A stretch of DNA of 64,000 nt from Terrimonas_A sp051954695. GTDB lineage: Bacteria > Bacteroidota > Bacteroidia > Chitinophagales > Chitinophagaceae. The DNA lies in assembly GCA_051954695.1 (NCBI GenBank), contig JBQCHL010000018.1, forward strand, positions 62,001 to 126,000, read 5' to 3'. Positions 15,050 to 24,247 of the stretch are shown here, one piece after another. Each line of letters opens with the position of its first letter. Position 1 is the first letter of the stretch. Below the pieces are notes generated by a model that was not told where the DNA came from, made no database searches, and saw nothing but the letters and a program-made list of their open reading frames with translations. A program made the position numbers and the translations under genes.

Positions 15050-17986
15050 ATGAAAAGGAATTTTCTAATTGCAGCATTATGCATGTTGTCATTGATTTGG
15101 GTACAGGTAGTTGCTGCGCAAGCCTCTGTATCCGGAAAAGTAACCAATGAACAAGGGCAACCACTCAGCGGTGTGAACGTGGTCGTTAAAGGGACCTCTA
15201 ACGGTACCAATACCGGCCAGGACGGATCATTCACCATTCCGGTTCAACGAAACCAGGTGTTGGTGTTTTCATTGGTCGGTCATGAATCGCAGGAGCTGAC
15301 TTACAAAGGGGAAGCCAGCCTGGCTATCCGGATGCAGGTCGCTTACGGCAACCTGGAAGAAGTGGTGGCAGTAGGTTATGGAACTGTTACAAAAAAAGAA
15401 GTGACCGGTTCTGTAGTAACTGTAAAAGCTAAAGACTTCAACAAAGGTGATATGAGCAATCCTATGGGTTTGATCCAGGGAAAAGTACCAGGGCTCACTA
15501 TCACCAAATCGGGCGGCAGCGATCCCAATGCCGGATTCCAGATCCAGTTGCGCGGGCTAAATACCCTGTCTGCCGGTAAGAGCCCACTCATCATTGTGGA
15601 CGGCATCATGGATGCCAACATTGCTATGCTCGATCCTAACCAGATCGAATCCATCGATGTGTTAAAGGATGGGTCGGCTGCTGCTATCTACGGCACCCGT
15701 GCCACCAATGGGGTGATCCTCATCACTACCAAACGTGCAGATATCGGTGATGTAAAATTTGAGATCAACAATTTTGTGTCTACCGAGCAGATCATCGAAA
15801 ACAACCGTTACCTGTCTGCTGATGAATACCGCGCCGCAATAGCGCAATATTATCCCGCACGTACCTATCTCGACAAAGGACAGGATACCAAATGGATGGA
15901 TGAAGTGACACGCACCCCGGTAAACCAGAACTATAGCTTCACCGCATCTGGTGGAACCCGCAAAATAAATTACCGTGCTAACCTCTATTATAAATCCGAT
16001 CAGTCCATTTTAAAAAATGCCAGCAACCGGACCATTACGCCGTCGATCTTTATTAGCCAGACCGGCCTGAATGACCGTCTGAAGATCGATTACCGTTTGA
16101 TCTATTCTTCGGTAAAGAGAAAACTGGGCAACTACGGCGTATTAGGGCAGGCTACCTGGCGTAATCCTACCGAGCCTGTCTACGATCCAACCAATGTGGT
16201 CAATGCAGGGTACTACACGGTTTCTACTGCTTCAGGCTACCTGAACCCTGTAGCAATGCTCGACCAGGAAAAGAACGAACGGGATGATCAGTACGTAACC
16301 GGTGATATCAATGCTTCTTTTAAGTTGCTTAGTGAGTTGAAACTTATCCTGCATGGATCTTACAATAGTTTTCGCAGCTTTGGCGGCAGCTACAAAACAA
16401 AATATTTTCCAGAAGTAGGTACTGATGGTTATGCAACAGCCGTGTCAAACTACAATGCCAATTACCTGTTTGAGCCTGGTTTTGAATACAAAAAGAAATT
16501 CAATGGCCATAGTGTGCAGGTGATCGGTGGCTATTCGTATTATGAAAATCAGAATAACGGGCTTTCAGCACTGAACTACAATTTCGACCTGGATAATTTT
16601 TCTTATTATAACATCGGTTCAGGGTATGCGCTTACAAGCGGCCTTGCAGGCATGTCTACCAGTAAGTCGATCAACAAGCTGATCGCGTTTTATGCAAGAG
16701 CTATTTATAATTTCAATGAAAAGTATCTCCTGTCTGCTTCAATACGTCATGAAGGATCTTCCCGCTTTGGCGCCAACCATAAATGGGGAAATTTCCCTGC
16801 GGTCAGCATCGGCTGGAGATTGAATGAAGAAGATTTTATCAGGAATATAAAATGGATCAACAACCTGAAGCTGCGTCTCGGCTATGGTGTTACCGGTAAC
16901 CAGGATATCTCTAATTATCTTTCGCTTTCCCGCATTGCTGTTGGATCGCGCCAGTTCTATTATGCAGGAAACTGGATCAATTCTTACCGCCCTGCCAGCA
17001 ACCCCAACCCTGATCTGAAATGGGAAAAGAAAGCAGAGTACAATGCCGGTGTGGATTTCGGATTCCTGGATAACCGGATCTATGGCAGCATTGATTTTTA
17101 TCTCAGGAGAGTATCCGACCTGCTTTGGTCGTATGCAGTGCCGGTACCTCCCAATGTATACAATTCCACTTATGCGAACGTAGGCACGATGCAGAACAAA
17201 GGTGTGGAAGTATCGCTGAATGGCGACATCATCCGCTCTAAAGATCTGACGCTTACCACCACTGTCAACTACACGCTTAACCGGAACAAACTGATCTCCT
17301 TCTCCGATCCCGGCAGGGGATATACACTGCAATACCTGAAGATCAACCCGGCTGCCACTACCTGGACTCAACTGGTGCTGGAAGGGCAACCGCTTGGAAA
17401 TTTCATGGCTCCTGTATTCCTCGGTGTGAATGGTTCCGGTGGAGCTATTTATGAGGATGTGAATAAAGATGGTATTATCAACCAGGAATCAGAACTCGAC
17501 AGGAGAGTGGTAGGCAACGCCTATCCCAAATTCGAACTTGGCTGGAACGTATCGATGCAATACAAAAAATTTGATCTCTCCTTTTTCTTCCGCGGCGTAT
17601 TCGGGCAAAGCCTGTTGAACTATGAGCGCGTGTTTTACGAAAACTGGACACCTTTCCTCAGCGGCCGCAATATCCTGAAATCAACACTGGAAAACTATCC
17701 GACCTATACAGGCATTACGACTTACGATTCACGTTATGTGGAGAAAGCATCTTTTGTGAAGCTGAACAATGTATCGCTGGGTTATACGATGAGCCTGCCC
17801 AAAGGGAACAGCCTTCGCTTCTATGCAACAGGCCAGAACCTGTTTACCATCACCAACTATTCCGGTGCAGATCCTGAGGCAGTCATCAACGATTTTAACC
17901 TCAGTACTGCTACTGCGGGTACAGAGAACCTGAGTTATTTTCCTTTTACCCGGACACTGACGTTTGGTATTAATTATAAATTTTAA
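15050..17986 (+). CDS. SusC/RagA-family TonB-linked outer membrane transporter
   Basis: This 978-residue protein has a signal peptide (MKRNFLIAALCMLSLIWVQ..., cleaved near VAAQ), a carboxypeptidase-regulatory-like domain (about 25-105, VSGKVTNEQGQPLSGVNVVV), a TonB-box-like EEVVAVGYGT, a plug (about 120-230, with IQLRGLNTLSAGKSPLIIVDGI and SIDVLKDGSAAAIYGTRATNGVI) and a 22-strand-type barrel ending in Phe (GINYKF). It has no N-terminal STN domain, so it does not signal directly to an anti-sigma factor. It imports the oligomeric substrate with the SusD lipoprotein encoded directly downstream. The size is normal for the family. Confidence 0.95.
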   Translation: MKRNFLIAALCMLSLIWVQVVAAQASVSGKVTNEQGQPLSGVNVVVKGTSNGTNTGQDGSFTIPVQRNQVLVFSLVGHESQELTYKGEASLAIRMQVAYGNLEEVVAVGYGTVTKKEVTGSVVTVKAKDFNKGDMSNPMGLIQGKVPGLTITKSGGSDPNAGFQIQLRGLNTLSAGKSPLIIVDGIMDANIAMLDPNQIESIDVLKDGSAAAIYGTRATNGVILITTKRADIGDVKFEINNFVSTEQIIENNRYLSADEYRAAIAQYYPARTYLDKGQDTKWMDEVTRTPVNQNYSFTASGGTRKINYRANLYYKSDQSILKNASNRTITPSIFISQTGLNDRLKIDYRLIYSSVKRKLGNYGVLGQATWRNPTEPVYDPTNVVNAGYYTVSTASGYLNPVAMLDQEKNERDDQYVTGDINASFKLLSELKLILHGSYNSFRSFGGSYKTKYFPEVGTDGYATAVSNYNANYLFEPGFEYKKKFNGHSVQVIGGYSYYENQNNGLSALNYNFDLDNFSYYNIGSGYALTSGLAGMSTSKSINKLIAFYARAIYNFNEKYLLSASIRHEGSSRFGANHKWGNFPAVSIGWRLNEEDFIRNIKWINNLKLRLGYGVTGNQDISNYLSLSRIAVGSRQFYYAGNWINSYRPASNPNPDLKWEKKAEYNAGVDFGFLDNRIYGSIDFYLRRVSDLLWSYAVPVPPNVYNSTYANVGTMQNKGVEVSLNGDIIRSKDLTLTTTVNYTLNRNKLISFSDPGRGYTLQYLKINPAATTWTQLVLEGQPLGNFMAPVFLGVNGSGGAIYEDVNKDGIINQESELDRRVVGNAYPKFELGWNVSMQYKKFDLSFFFRGVFGQSLLNYERVFYENWTPFLSGRNILKSTLENYPTYTGITTYDSRYVEKASFVKLNNVSLGYTMSLPKGNSLRFYATGQNLFTITNYSGADPEAVINDFNLSTATAGTENLSYFPFTRTLTFGINYKF

Positions 17987-17997
17987 TGCTGCTAATT

Positions 17998-19521
17998 ATG
18001 AAACAGATAAAATATTTCATCGTGGTGATAGCTTGTATATTTTCTACCGCGTCCTGTACCAAACTGGATGAGGAGCTATTCTCTACACTCGATGCTTCTG
18101 AATTTTATAAAACGGAGAGGGAATGTATTCTTGCCATGGGGAATGCTTATGCGCAGATGCAATACCGCGGTACCAGTCTCTGGGGGCTGATGGGCACAGA
18201 AACATTGGCTACCGATGAAGCTTGTTGCCCTGTAAGAACGCAGGGGACTTATTTGAACAATAATGGCCTGTGGGTGAGGTTGAACCAGCACAATTTTGTG
18301 GCAACCATGGACCCTGTAGGTTCTTCCTGGGAGTTTTGCTTCAATACTATTTCAGCGTGTAACCAGGTGATCTACCAGATCGGTGAATCACCCGCGGAAT
18401 TTGCAAAGAAACCCAATATGATCGCTGAGTTGAAGGCACTGCGCGCCTTTGCCTATTATACAGCCATGGACCTTTACGGAAATATTCCTGTAACGCTGGA
18501 TTTTACGGATGTTTCATTGCCGCAACAAAAAACAAGAGCAGAAGTGTTTGGTATTGTGGAGAAAGAGTTGCTCGATAATCTTTCATTATTGGAGGAAAAG
18601 CCTTCTGCCGATTATTATGGACGCTGCACCCGCCCGATGGCATATGCAGTGCTTGCCAAAATGTATCTCAATGCGGAAAAATGGATCGGCACGCCCCGTT
18701 ATGCTGACGCGATCACGATGTGCAACAACATCATCCAGCTTAACAGCTACTCACTGGAACCTGATTATTTCAAAAATTTCCAGGTTGACAATATAAGCTC
18801 TAAGGAAAATATATGGGTACTGCCTTATGACCGCAAAGTAGGTTGGGGGTTGCAGATGCATCAGTACACATTGCATCCTGCACAGGCCAGTGTATATAAT
18901 ATCTCATCCCCGATCTGGAATGGTATGGTGGCTTCTCCTGATTTTTATGCATTGTACAATAGCAACGATAAACGTATCAATTCATGGATGGTAGGACAGC
19001 AATACGATGCGAGCGGGCAGCCGCTGAAAACTTCTTCAGGTGCTCCACTCGTATTTACACCTTCGATCAGCGGCTTTCAAACAGCAGGAGAACTGGATGG
19101 CGTCCGTTGCAAAAAGTGGCAATTTCCCAGTGGTCTGCAGACCAATCAGACCATGGACAATGACTGGGCCTTTATCCGTTATGCCGATATCCTGTTGATG
19201 AAAGCAGAAGCGATCATGCGCAACAACGGAGGCACACCGACCCAGGAAGCGGTAGACGAAGTGAACAAGGTACGTGAAAGAGCTTTTGGCAATACCAGCA
19301 ATGATTATACAACGGCTACGCTTACTCTTCCTGAACTGCTGAATGAAAGAGGGCGTGAACTGGCATGGGAAGGACATCGCCGGCAGGACCTGATCCGCTT
19401 TGGTAAATGGCAGGATGCATGGTTCGGTAAACCTGTTACTGCTGCTACCAAAGAGCTGTACCCGATCCCGAGTACGGTTTTGCTTGCCAACTCCAATCTG
19501 AAACAAAACACAGGCTACTAA
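17998..19521 (+). CDS. SusD/RagB-family surface lipoprotein
   Basis: About 507 residues. The signal peptide ends in a lipobox (FSTASC, lipidated Cys20), so it sits on the outer membrane and caps the SusC barrel. SusD features include the N-terminal LDEELFSTLDASEFYKTE, a TPR-like helical body with LRAFAYYTAMDLYGNIPV, and the C-terminal LLNERGRELAWEGHRRQDLIRFGKW. An alternative ATG at 17986 overlaps the SusC stop by one base (TAATG). I prefer 17998 because it gives a canonical MKQIKYF lipoprotein leader. Either start would be translationally coupled to SusC. Confidence 0.94.
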   Translation: MKQIKYFIVVIACIFSTASCTKLDEELFSTLDASEFYKTERECILAMGNAYAQMQYRGTSLWGLMGTETLATDEACCPVRTQGTYLNNNGLWVRLNQHNFVATMDPVGSSWEFCFNTISACNQVIYQIGESPAEFAKKPNMIAELKALRAFAYYTAMDLYGNIPVTLDFTDVSLPQQKTRAEVFGIVEKELLDNLSLLEEKPSADYYGRCTRPMAYAVLAKMYLNAEKWIGTPRYADAITMCNNIIQLNSYSLEPDYFKNFQVDNISSKENIWVLPYDRKVGWGLQMHQYTLHPAQASVYNISSPIWNGMVASPDFYALYNSNDKRINSWMVGQQYDASGQPLKTSSGAPLVFTPSISGFQTAGELDGVRCKKWQFPSGLQTNQTMDNDWAFIRYADILLMKAEAIMRNNGGTPTQEAVDEVNKVRERAFGNTSNDYTTATLTLPELLNERGRELAWEGHRRQDLIRFGKWQDAWFGKPVTAATKELYPIPSTVLLANSNLKQNTGY

Positions 19522-19540
19522 TCCGGATATGCTGTAATTC

Positions 19541-20944
19541 ATGCGCGTACGATCTCCTTTAATATTATCGATATGGATGTTGCTGGTGGCAATATCAGGC
19601 ACCCGTTGCCGTGCCGAACAGCAATCACCGGCACCGTCCAAACCTGTTGCTTATTATATTGACAGCAGGGAAGGGAACGATGGCAATAGCGGAACTTCAG
19701 CAGCTGAAGCCTGGCAGTCATTTAAGAACATAAAGCAAGGTATGTTGCATCCGGGTGATAGTATCCGTTTTAAAAGAGGCGCTGCTTTTACCGGACCATT
19801 GTATATCTATGATTCAGGAACGGGTGACAATCCCATTGTGCTCACCGATTATGGAGAAGACTCAGAGCCTGCTCCCTCTTTTACCAACCCGGTTTTTGCA
19901 TTGAACAATTACGGTAATTGCGTACGCATCAAAGGCAGTTTTGTGATCGTGGAAAATTTGTACCTGCATCACACTGCGGCTTATGTACGCGGCAGTTACA
20001 CACCTTCTTCAGGTTGGGATACTACCGTATGGGAAATGGGGGCAGTTTATATTGATAAAGAAGCAGAGAATTGCATTGTCCGCAACAACGAGTTTAATGA
20101 CTGCGTGGTAGGTGTAAAAAGTTATGGCAGGAATGCAGTGATCCGCAACAACTATATTCATGATTGCAATCGCGTGTTGAAAGAATGGGGTTGGGGCCCG
20201 ATAGGCATCTGGCTGGGTAATGACTACCAGGAAGCCTCCTATAACCGCATCTTTAATTATAGCGCCGTAGACCCGCGCATTGAGTGGGGAGCGGATGGTG
20301 TTGGAGGTGGGGCTGATGGAGGTGCTTTTGAAATTGATGATGCCCGCTATGACAAATCGCATATTTCCATTCATCACAACTATACCCGCGATTGCCAGGG
20401 ATTTCTTGAAATAACCTGGACCGATATTAAACAGCACCCTGTTTATAAATCATTCGATATTCATCATAATATCAGTGACGATTACCAGCAGTTTATTGCC
20501 ATGTGGCAGGGTGCAGAATGCAATATTGAGAACAATACGATCGTGCGGCGCAAGAAGAACGTGAATGACTGGGGCGTATTCAATATCACCGGCAGCAATA
20601 CACGCAACAGGATCAGGAACAACCTAATCATTACAGAATTGGATATCCAGATCTATAACACGGGATTGCGGACGTCGACCAACCCGCAGAATATTATTGA
20701 GAATAATCTTTACTATGCAGCATCGGGCAACCTGGTGATGGGCAAAGAAGGACCTGGCACAGCACCTGTTTTTGCTGATCCGCTGCTGGTTAAATATTCC
20801 GGTGCAGATAAGCCGGAGGATTTTGCATTGCGCACTGGCAGTCCTGCAGTGAACAAAGGATTACCGGGCTTATTCAATATTGATTTTTTCAACAAACCTG
20901 TTAAAGGAATGCCGGATATCGGAGCTATCGAATCTGGCGAATAA
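19541..20944 (+). CDS. Secreted right-handed parallel beta-helix protein (lyase/hydrolase-like)
   Basis: This 467-residue protein has an N-terminal hydrophobic signal (SPLILSIWMLLVAISG; a Cys at 23 could be lipidated but the lipobox is poor). The body is a ladder of short Asn- and Ile-rich turns (NCIVRNNEFNDC, AVIRNNYIHDCNR, ISIHHNYTRDCQGF, CNIENNTIVRR, NRIRNNLIITE) that is diagnostic of the pectate-lyase-type beta-helix. The entry segment YYIDSREGNDGNSGTSAAEAW is common in polysaccharide-degrading beta-helix proteins. The substrate is unknown. Its place between SusD and sulfatases suggests it attacks the backbone of the sulfated glycan. It stops 4 bp before the sulfatase gene. Confidence 0.82.
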   Translation: MRVRSPLILSIWMLLVAISGTRCRAEQQSPAPSKPVAYYIDSREGNDGNSGTSAAEAWQSFKNIKQGMLHPGDSIRFKRGAAFTGPLYIYDSGTGDNPIVLTDYGEDSEPAPSFTNPVFALNNYGNCVRIKGSFVIVENLYLHHTAAYVRGSYTPSSGWDTTVWEMGAVYIDKEAENCIVRNNEFNDCVVGVKSYGRNAVIRNNYIHDCNRVLKEWGWGPIGIWLGNDYQEASYNRIFNYSAVDPRIEWGADGVGGGADGGAFEIDDARYDKSHISIHHNYTRDCQGFLEITWTDIKQHPVYKSFDIHHNISDDYQQFIAMWQGAECNIENNTIVRRKKNVNDWGVFNITGSNTRNRIRNNLIITELDIQIYNTGLRTSTNPQNIIENNLYYAASGNLVMGKEGPGTAPVFADPLLVKYSGADKPEDFALRTGSPAVNKGLPGLFNIDFFNKPVKGMPDIGAIESGE

Positions 20945-20948
20945 TAGT

Positions 20949-22550
20949 ATGAAAAGATTTTTTATTCTATGCAGCATTTTATTGGCCTGTTGTGCCGGCA
21001 AGGCGCAACAGCGGCCGAATATTGTTATCATCATGGCGGATGATATGGGCTATGGCGATCTGAGTTGCTATGGCGCACAAAAAATTTCAACACCCTCCGT
21101 TGATAGCATTGCGGCGCAGGGCCAGCGTTTTACTGATGCGCATACGGCTTCTTCGCTGTGTACCCCTTCCCGTTACAGCATGATGACGGGCCGTTACTCC
21201 TGGCGCACACGATTGCGTGCAGGCGTATCTACCTGGTTTGCCAAACCATTGATCGAACCCGGCCGTACCACACTCGCTTCTTTATTAAAAAAGAACGGAT
21301 ATGAAACTGCCTGCATTGGTAAATGGCATCTCGGTTTTGATTGGGCGCTGAAACCCGGTGCTCCAGCCAATGCAGACTCAATGGTATTTGATTCATGGGA
21401 AGTGAATACACAGGACTATATAGATTTTTCCAAACCAGTAAAAGGCGGCCCTGTCGAAAGAGGGTTTGATTATTATTATGGTATTTCTGCCTCCAATAAT
21501 ATGATCCCCTTCGTGTATATAGAAAACGATAGAGTAACTCAACCGCCAACGATTAAGAAGGAATATGTATACGATACAGACCAGGAAAGTACCCGTGCAG
21601 CTAACTGGGACCTTACCAGGATGGATGAGATACTTGCCGGAAAGGCTGTGGAAGTGATTGATGGGCATTTCAGCAAGCATGATCAAACTCCCTTGTTCCT
21701 CTATTTTGCAACCAGTGCCATTCACCGGCCCTGCCTGCCCGAGAGAACCAAAGGGAAAAGTGGTGCCGGCCTCAGGGGAGATATGGTGATGGAGTTTGAT
21801 TGGGTAGTAAGAGATGTGGTGAATGCATTGAGAAGAAACAATGCCCTGGATAATACCTTACTCATTATTACATCTGATAACGGCGGCGTACCTGGTGATG
21901 CACTGCTGCCACTGGAACGATACAAGAAAGATCTCGGTGATCAGTATTATCCTGCCCAGGCTGCCAATTATTCTCCTGAATATGTAAATCCCAAAGGCAA
22001 TGCGATCGGCAAAAAAGGATGGATCACTTATGATCACCGCGCATCCGGCCCTTATCTCGGGTTCAAATCAGATGCATGGGAAGGCGGTCATCGTGTTCCG
22101 TTGATCATGCGCTGGCCCGGTGTCATTAAAGCCGGTACTCTCAATAACAATATGGTATGCAATGCAGATATGCTGGCCACTTTTGCTGAATTAGTAGGCG
22201 ACCCTCTTGCAACTGGTGAAGGAGAAGACAGCTATAGTTACCTTTCCAATATTACAGGTAAATCATCGGCACAGGTCCGCCGGTCGCTGACGATGGTGGC
22301 AGGAGGAAGCGGCGCTTTTGTGGTGCGGCAGGGAAACTGGAAGTATATTGAACCGGGTAAGCCGGCCTGGGGGCAAACTTTTTATGCCGACGGACCAAAG
22401 ACAATGGACTATCAATTGTATGATCTGGGAAAAGACCCGCAGGAGCAGCACAACCTGTATAGTATCCAGCCTGATCGCGTGAGTGCATTTAAAAAAATAA
22501 TTGAGCAGGCGGAAAAACAATCGCATACTGAAGCGAATGATAAACGCTAA
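20949..22550 (+). CDS. Sulfatase 1 (family S1, formylglycine-dependent)
   Basis: This 533-residue exported protein has a short signal peptide (FFILCSILLACCAGKAQ). The S1 sulfatase core is clear: metal-binding MADDMGYGD (about 29-37), the maturation motif Cys71-T-P-S-R75 whose Cys becomes formylglycine, the GKWHLGF segment, and TSDNGG later. It cleaves sulfate esters from sugars. The start at 20949 is chosen because the ATG directly precedes the signal peptide; a longer frame would overlap the beta-helix gene. An anaerobic-type or aerobic FGE-type maturase must act elsewhere in the genome. Confidence 0.93.
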   Translation: MKRFFILCSILLACCAGKAQQRPNIVIIMADDMGYGDLSCYGAQKISTPSVDSIAAQGQRFTDAHTASSLCTPSRYSMMTGRYSWRTRLRAGVSTWFAKPLIEPGRTTLASLLKKNGYETACIGKWHLGFDWALKPGAPANADSMVFDSWEVNTQDYIDFSKPVKGGPVERGFDYYYGISASNNMIPFVYIENDRVTQPPTIKKEYVYDTDQESTRAANWDLTRMDEILAGKAVEVIDGHFSKHDQTPLFLYFATSAIHRPCLPERTKGKSGAGLRGDMVMEFDWVVRDVVNALRRNNALDNTLLIITSDNGGVPGDALLPLERYKKDLGDQYYPAQAANYSPEYVNPKGNAIGKKGWITYDHRASGPYLGFKSDAWEGGHRVPLIMRWPGVIKAGTLNNNMVCNADMLATFAELVGDPLATGEGEDSYSYLSNITGKSSAQVRRSLTMVAGGSGAFVVRQGNWKYIEPGKPAWGQTFYADGPKTMDYQLYDLGKDPQEQHNLYSIQPDRVSAFKKIIEQAEKQSHTEANDKR

Positions 22551-22583
22551 GGTTACAATGATCTTTCTTTAAAAAGACTAAGT

Positions 22584-24212
22584 ATGAAAAGCATAATAAA
22601 GAATAAGCCGGGATTATATTTATCTTTTGTTTTGGCGACGATGTTGTGGTGTTTTGCAACGAATGCGCAACAGCCGCCAAAAAAAATGAACGTGATCTTT
22701 TTCCTGGTCGATGACCTTGGATGGAATGATGTGCAGTGCAATAATCCCAATTCTTTTTATGAAACACCGAATATCAACTCATTCGCCAAAGAGGGCATGA
22801 GATTTACCAATGCTTATGCATCCTGTCATGTATGCTCGCCTACACGTGCCAGCATTATGACCGGAAAATATCCTGCACGATTGCAGTTGACCGACTGGCT
22901 GCCGGGAAGAAAAGATTATGCATTCCAGCAATTGAAAAATGCGCCGGTTATCCAGCATCTGCCCTTTGAAGACAAAACAATAGCGGAAACATTTAAAGAA
23001 AACGGCTACCGCACAGCGATATTTGGTAAATGGCATCTTGGTGAAGACAGTTCTTCTCCTTTGCAGCATGGTTTTGATTACCGGGTGACCGAATGGAACA
23101 AAGGCTGGCCGCTTACTTACTATTCACCGTTCCGGTTAAAAGGACTGGAAGGCCCCGATGGGGAATACCTCACCGACAGGCTTACCACGGAAGCGCTGAA
23201 ATATATTGAGCAGAACAAGGATGCTCCTTTCTTTATGTATCTCTCTCATTTTGCTGTGCATGATCCGATTGAAGGCCGCGCTGACCTGGTGAAAAAATAC
23301 CAGGAAAAGTTAAAGAAGCTGCCGCCGTCTGCAATGCCATATATACTGGAAGGCAACCCTGACGATCCTCATCCGATGACAAGGCAGGCATTGGATGAAA
23401 TGATAAAGCAAAAAGAATATGCAGGTTATTCGATCTTGCCCAATCGTACCGTTAAAATAAAACAAAGACAGGATAATGTGCAGTTCGCCGCCCTGGTAGA
23501 AAGCATGGATGAAAGCCTGGGTCGTGTGCTTACCAAATTAAAGGAACTGGGGTTGGAAGATAATACCATTATTGTATTCGTGTCTGATAACGGCGGCATG
23601 TCTGGTGCCAATTTCGGCAGGCCCGGCAAAAAGTTTGGTGAAGCTGCACTGGATAAAGAATTCGCTACTTCCAATCTGCCTTTGCGCGGCGCCAAAGGAT
23701 GGTTTTATGAAGGTGGTATCCGTGTGCCGATGATCGTAAAATGGCCAGGTCATAGCACTCCCAACACAACAACCGATGTGCCGGTGATCAGCACAGATTT
23801 TTATCCTACGCTTTTAAAGATGGCAGGTATTGCAGGCAATCCCAAACAAACGCTCGATGGAGTGGACTTCAGCCCGCTGGTGGAAGGTGGTGGGATAAAG
23901 GAACGAAACCTTTACTGGCATTTTCCGCACTATAGCAATCACGGCATGCAAAGCCCGGGAGGGGCTATGCGTAGCGGAGACTACAAGTTGCTGGAATATT
24001 TCGAGAATGGAACGGTGCAGCTTTTTAATTTAAGAACAGATCCTTATGAGCAGGATGACCTTGCTGCAACAATGCCGGGTAAAGTAAAAAAGATGAAAAA
24101 GCAATTACATGCCTGGCAGAAAAAAGTGCATGCAGCTAAGATGGAGCCTAACCCGGGCTACCAGCCAGATGCCACCCCACAAACGGCGACAACTCCTTTA
24201 GATACGAAGTAA
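22584..24212 (+). CDS. Sulfatase 2 (family S1)
   Basis: This is a 542-residue exported sulfatase. The signal region (LYLSFVLATMLWCFATNAQQ) is followed by FFLVDDLGWND and the formylglycine motif Cys84-S-P-T-R88, then GKWHLGE, FVSDNGGMSG and a C-terminal arylsulfatase-like part (HFPHYSNHGMQSPGGAMRSGDYKLLEY is spread over the last third). Its motif and spacing differ from sulfatase 1, so it probably removes a different sulfate linkage. It begins 33 bp after sulfatase 1, and its stop overlaps an upstream ATG of the next gene. Confidence 0.93.
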   Translation: MKSIIKNKPGLYLSFVLATMLWCFATNAQQPPKKMNVIFFLVDDLGWNDVQCNNPNSFYETPNINSFAKEGMRFTNAYASCHVCSPTRASIMTGKYPARLQLTDWLPGRKDYAFQQLKNAPVIQHLPFEDKTIAETFKENGYRTAIFGKWHLGEDSSSPLQHGFDYRVTEWNKGWPLTYYSPFRLKGLEGPDGEYLTDRLTTEALKYIEQNKDAPFFMYLSHFAVHDPIEGRADLVKKYQEKLKKLPPSAMPYILEGNPDDPHPMTRQALDEMIKQKEYAGYSILPNRTVKIKQRQDNVQFAALVESMDESLGRVLTKLKELGLEDNTIIVFVSDNGGMSGANFGRPGKKFGEAALDKEFATSNLPLRGAKGWFYEGGIRVPMIVKWPGHSTPNTTTDVPVISTDFYPTLLKMAGIAGNPKQTLDGVDFSPLVEGGGIKERNLYWHFPHYSNHGMQSPGGAMRSGDYKLLEYFENGTVQLFNLRTDPYEQDDLAATMPGKVKKMKKQLHAWQKKVHAAKMEPNPGYQPDATPQTATTPLDTK

Positions 24213-24247
24213 TGAAAAAAGATATTTTGAACTTTCAATCAATCAGT

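Noticed and set aside
16739..17389. 216-residue antisense frame in the first SusC
   Set aside because: SusC barrel sequence fills the plus strand; the antisense frame has no plausible start context.
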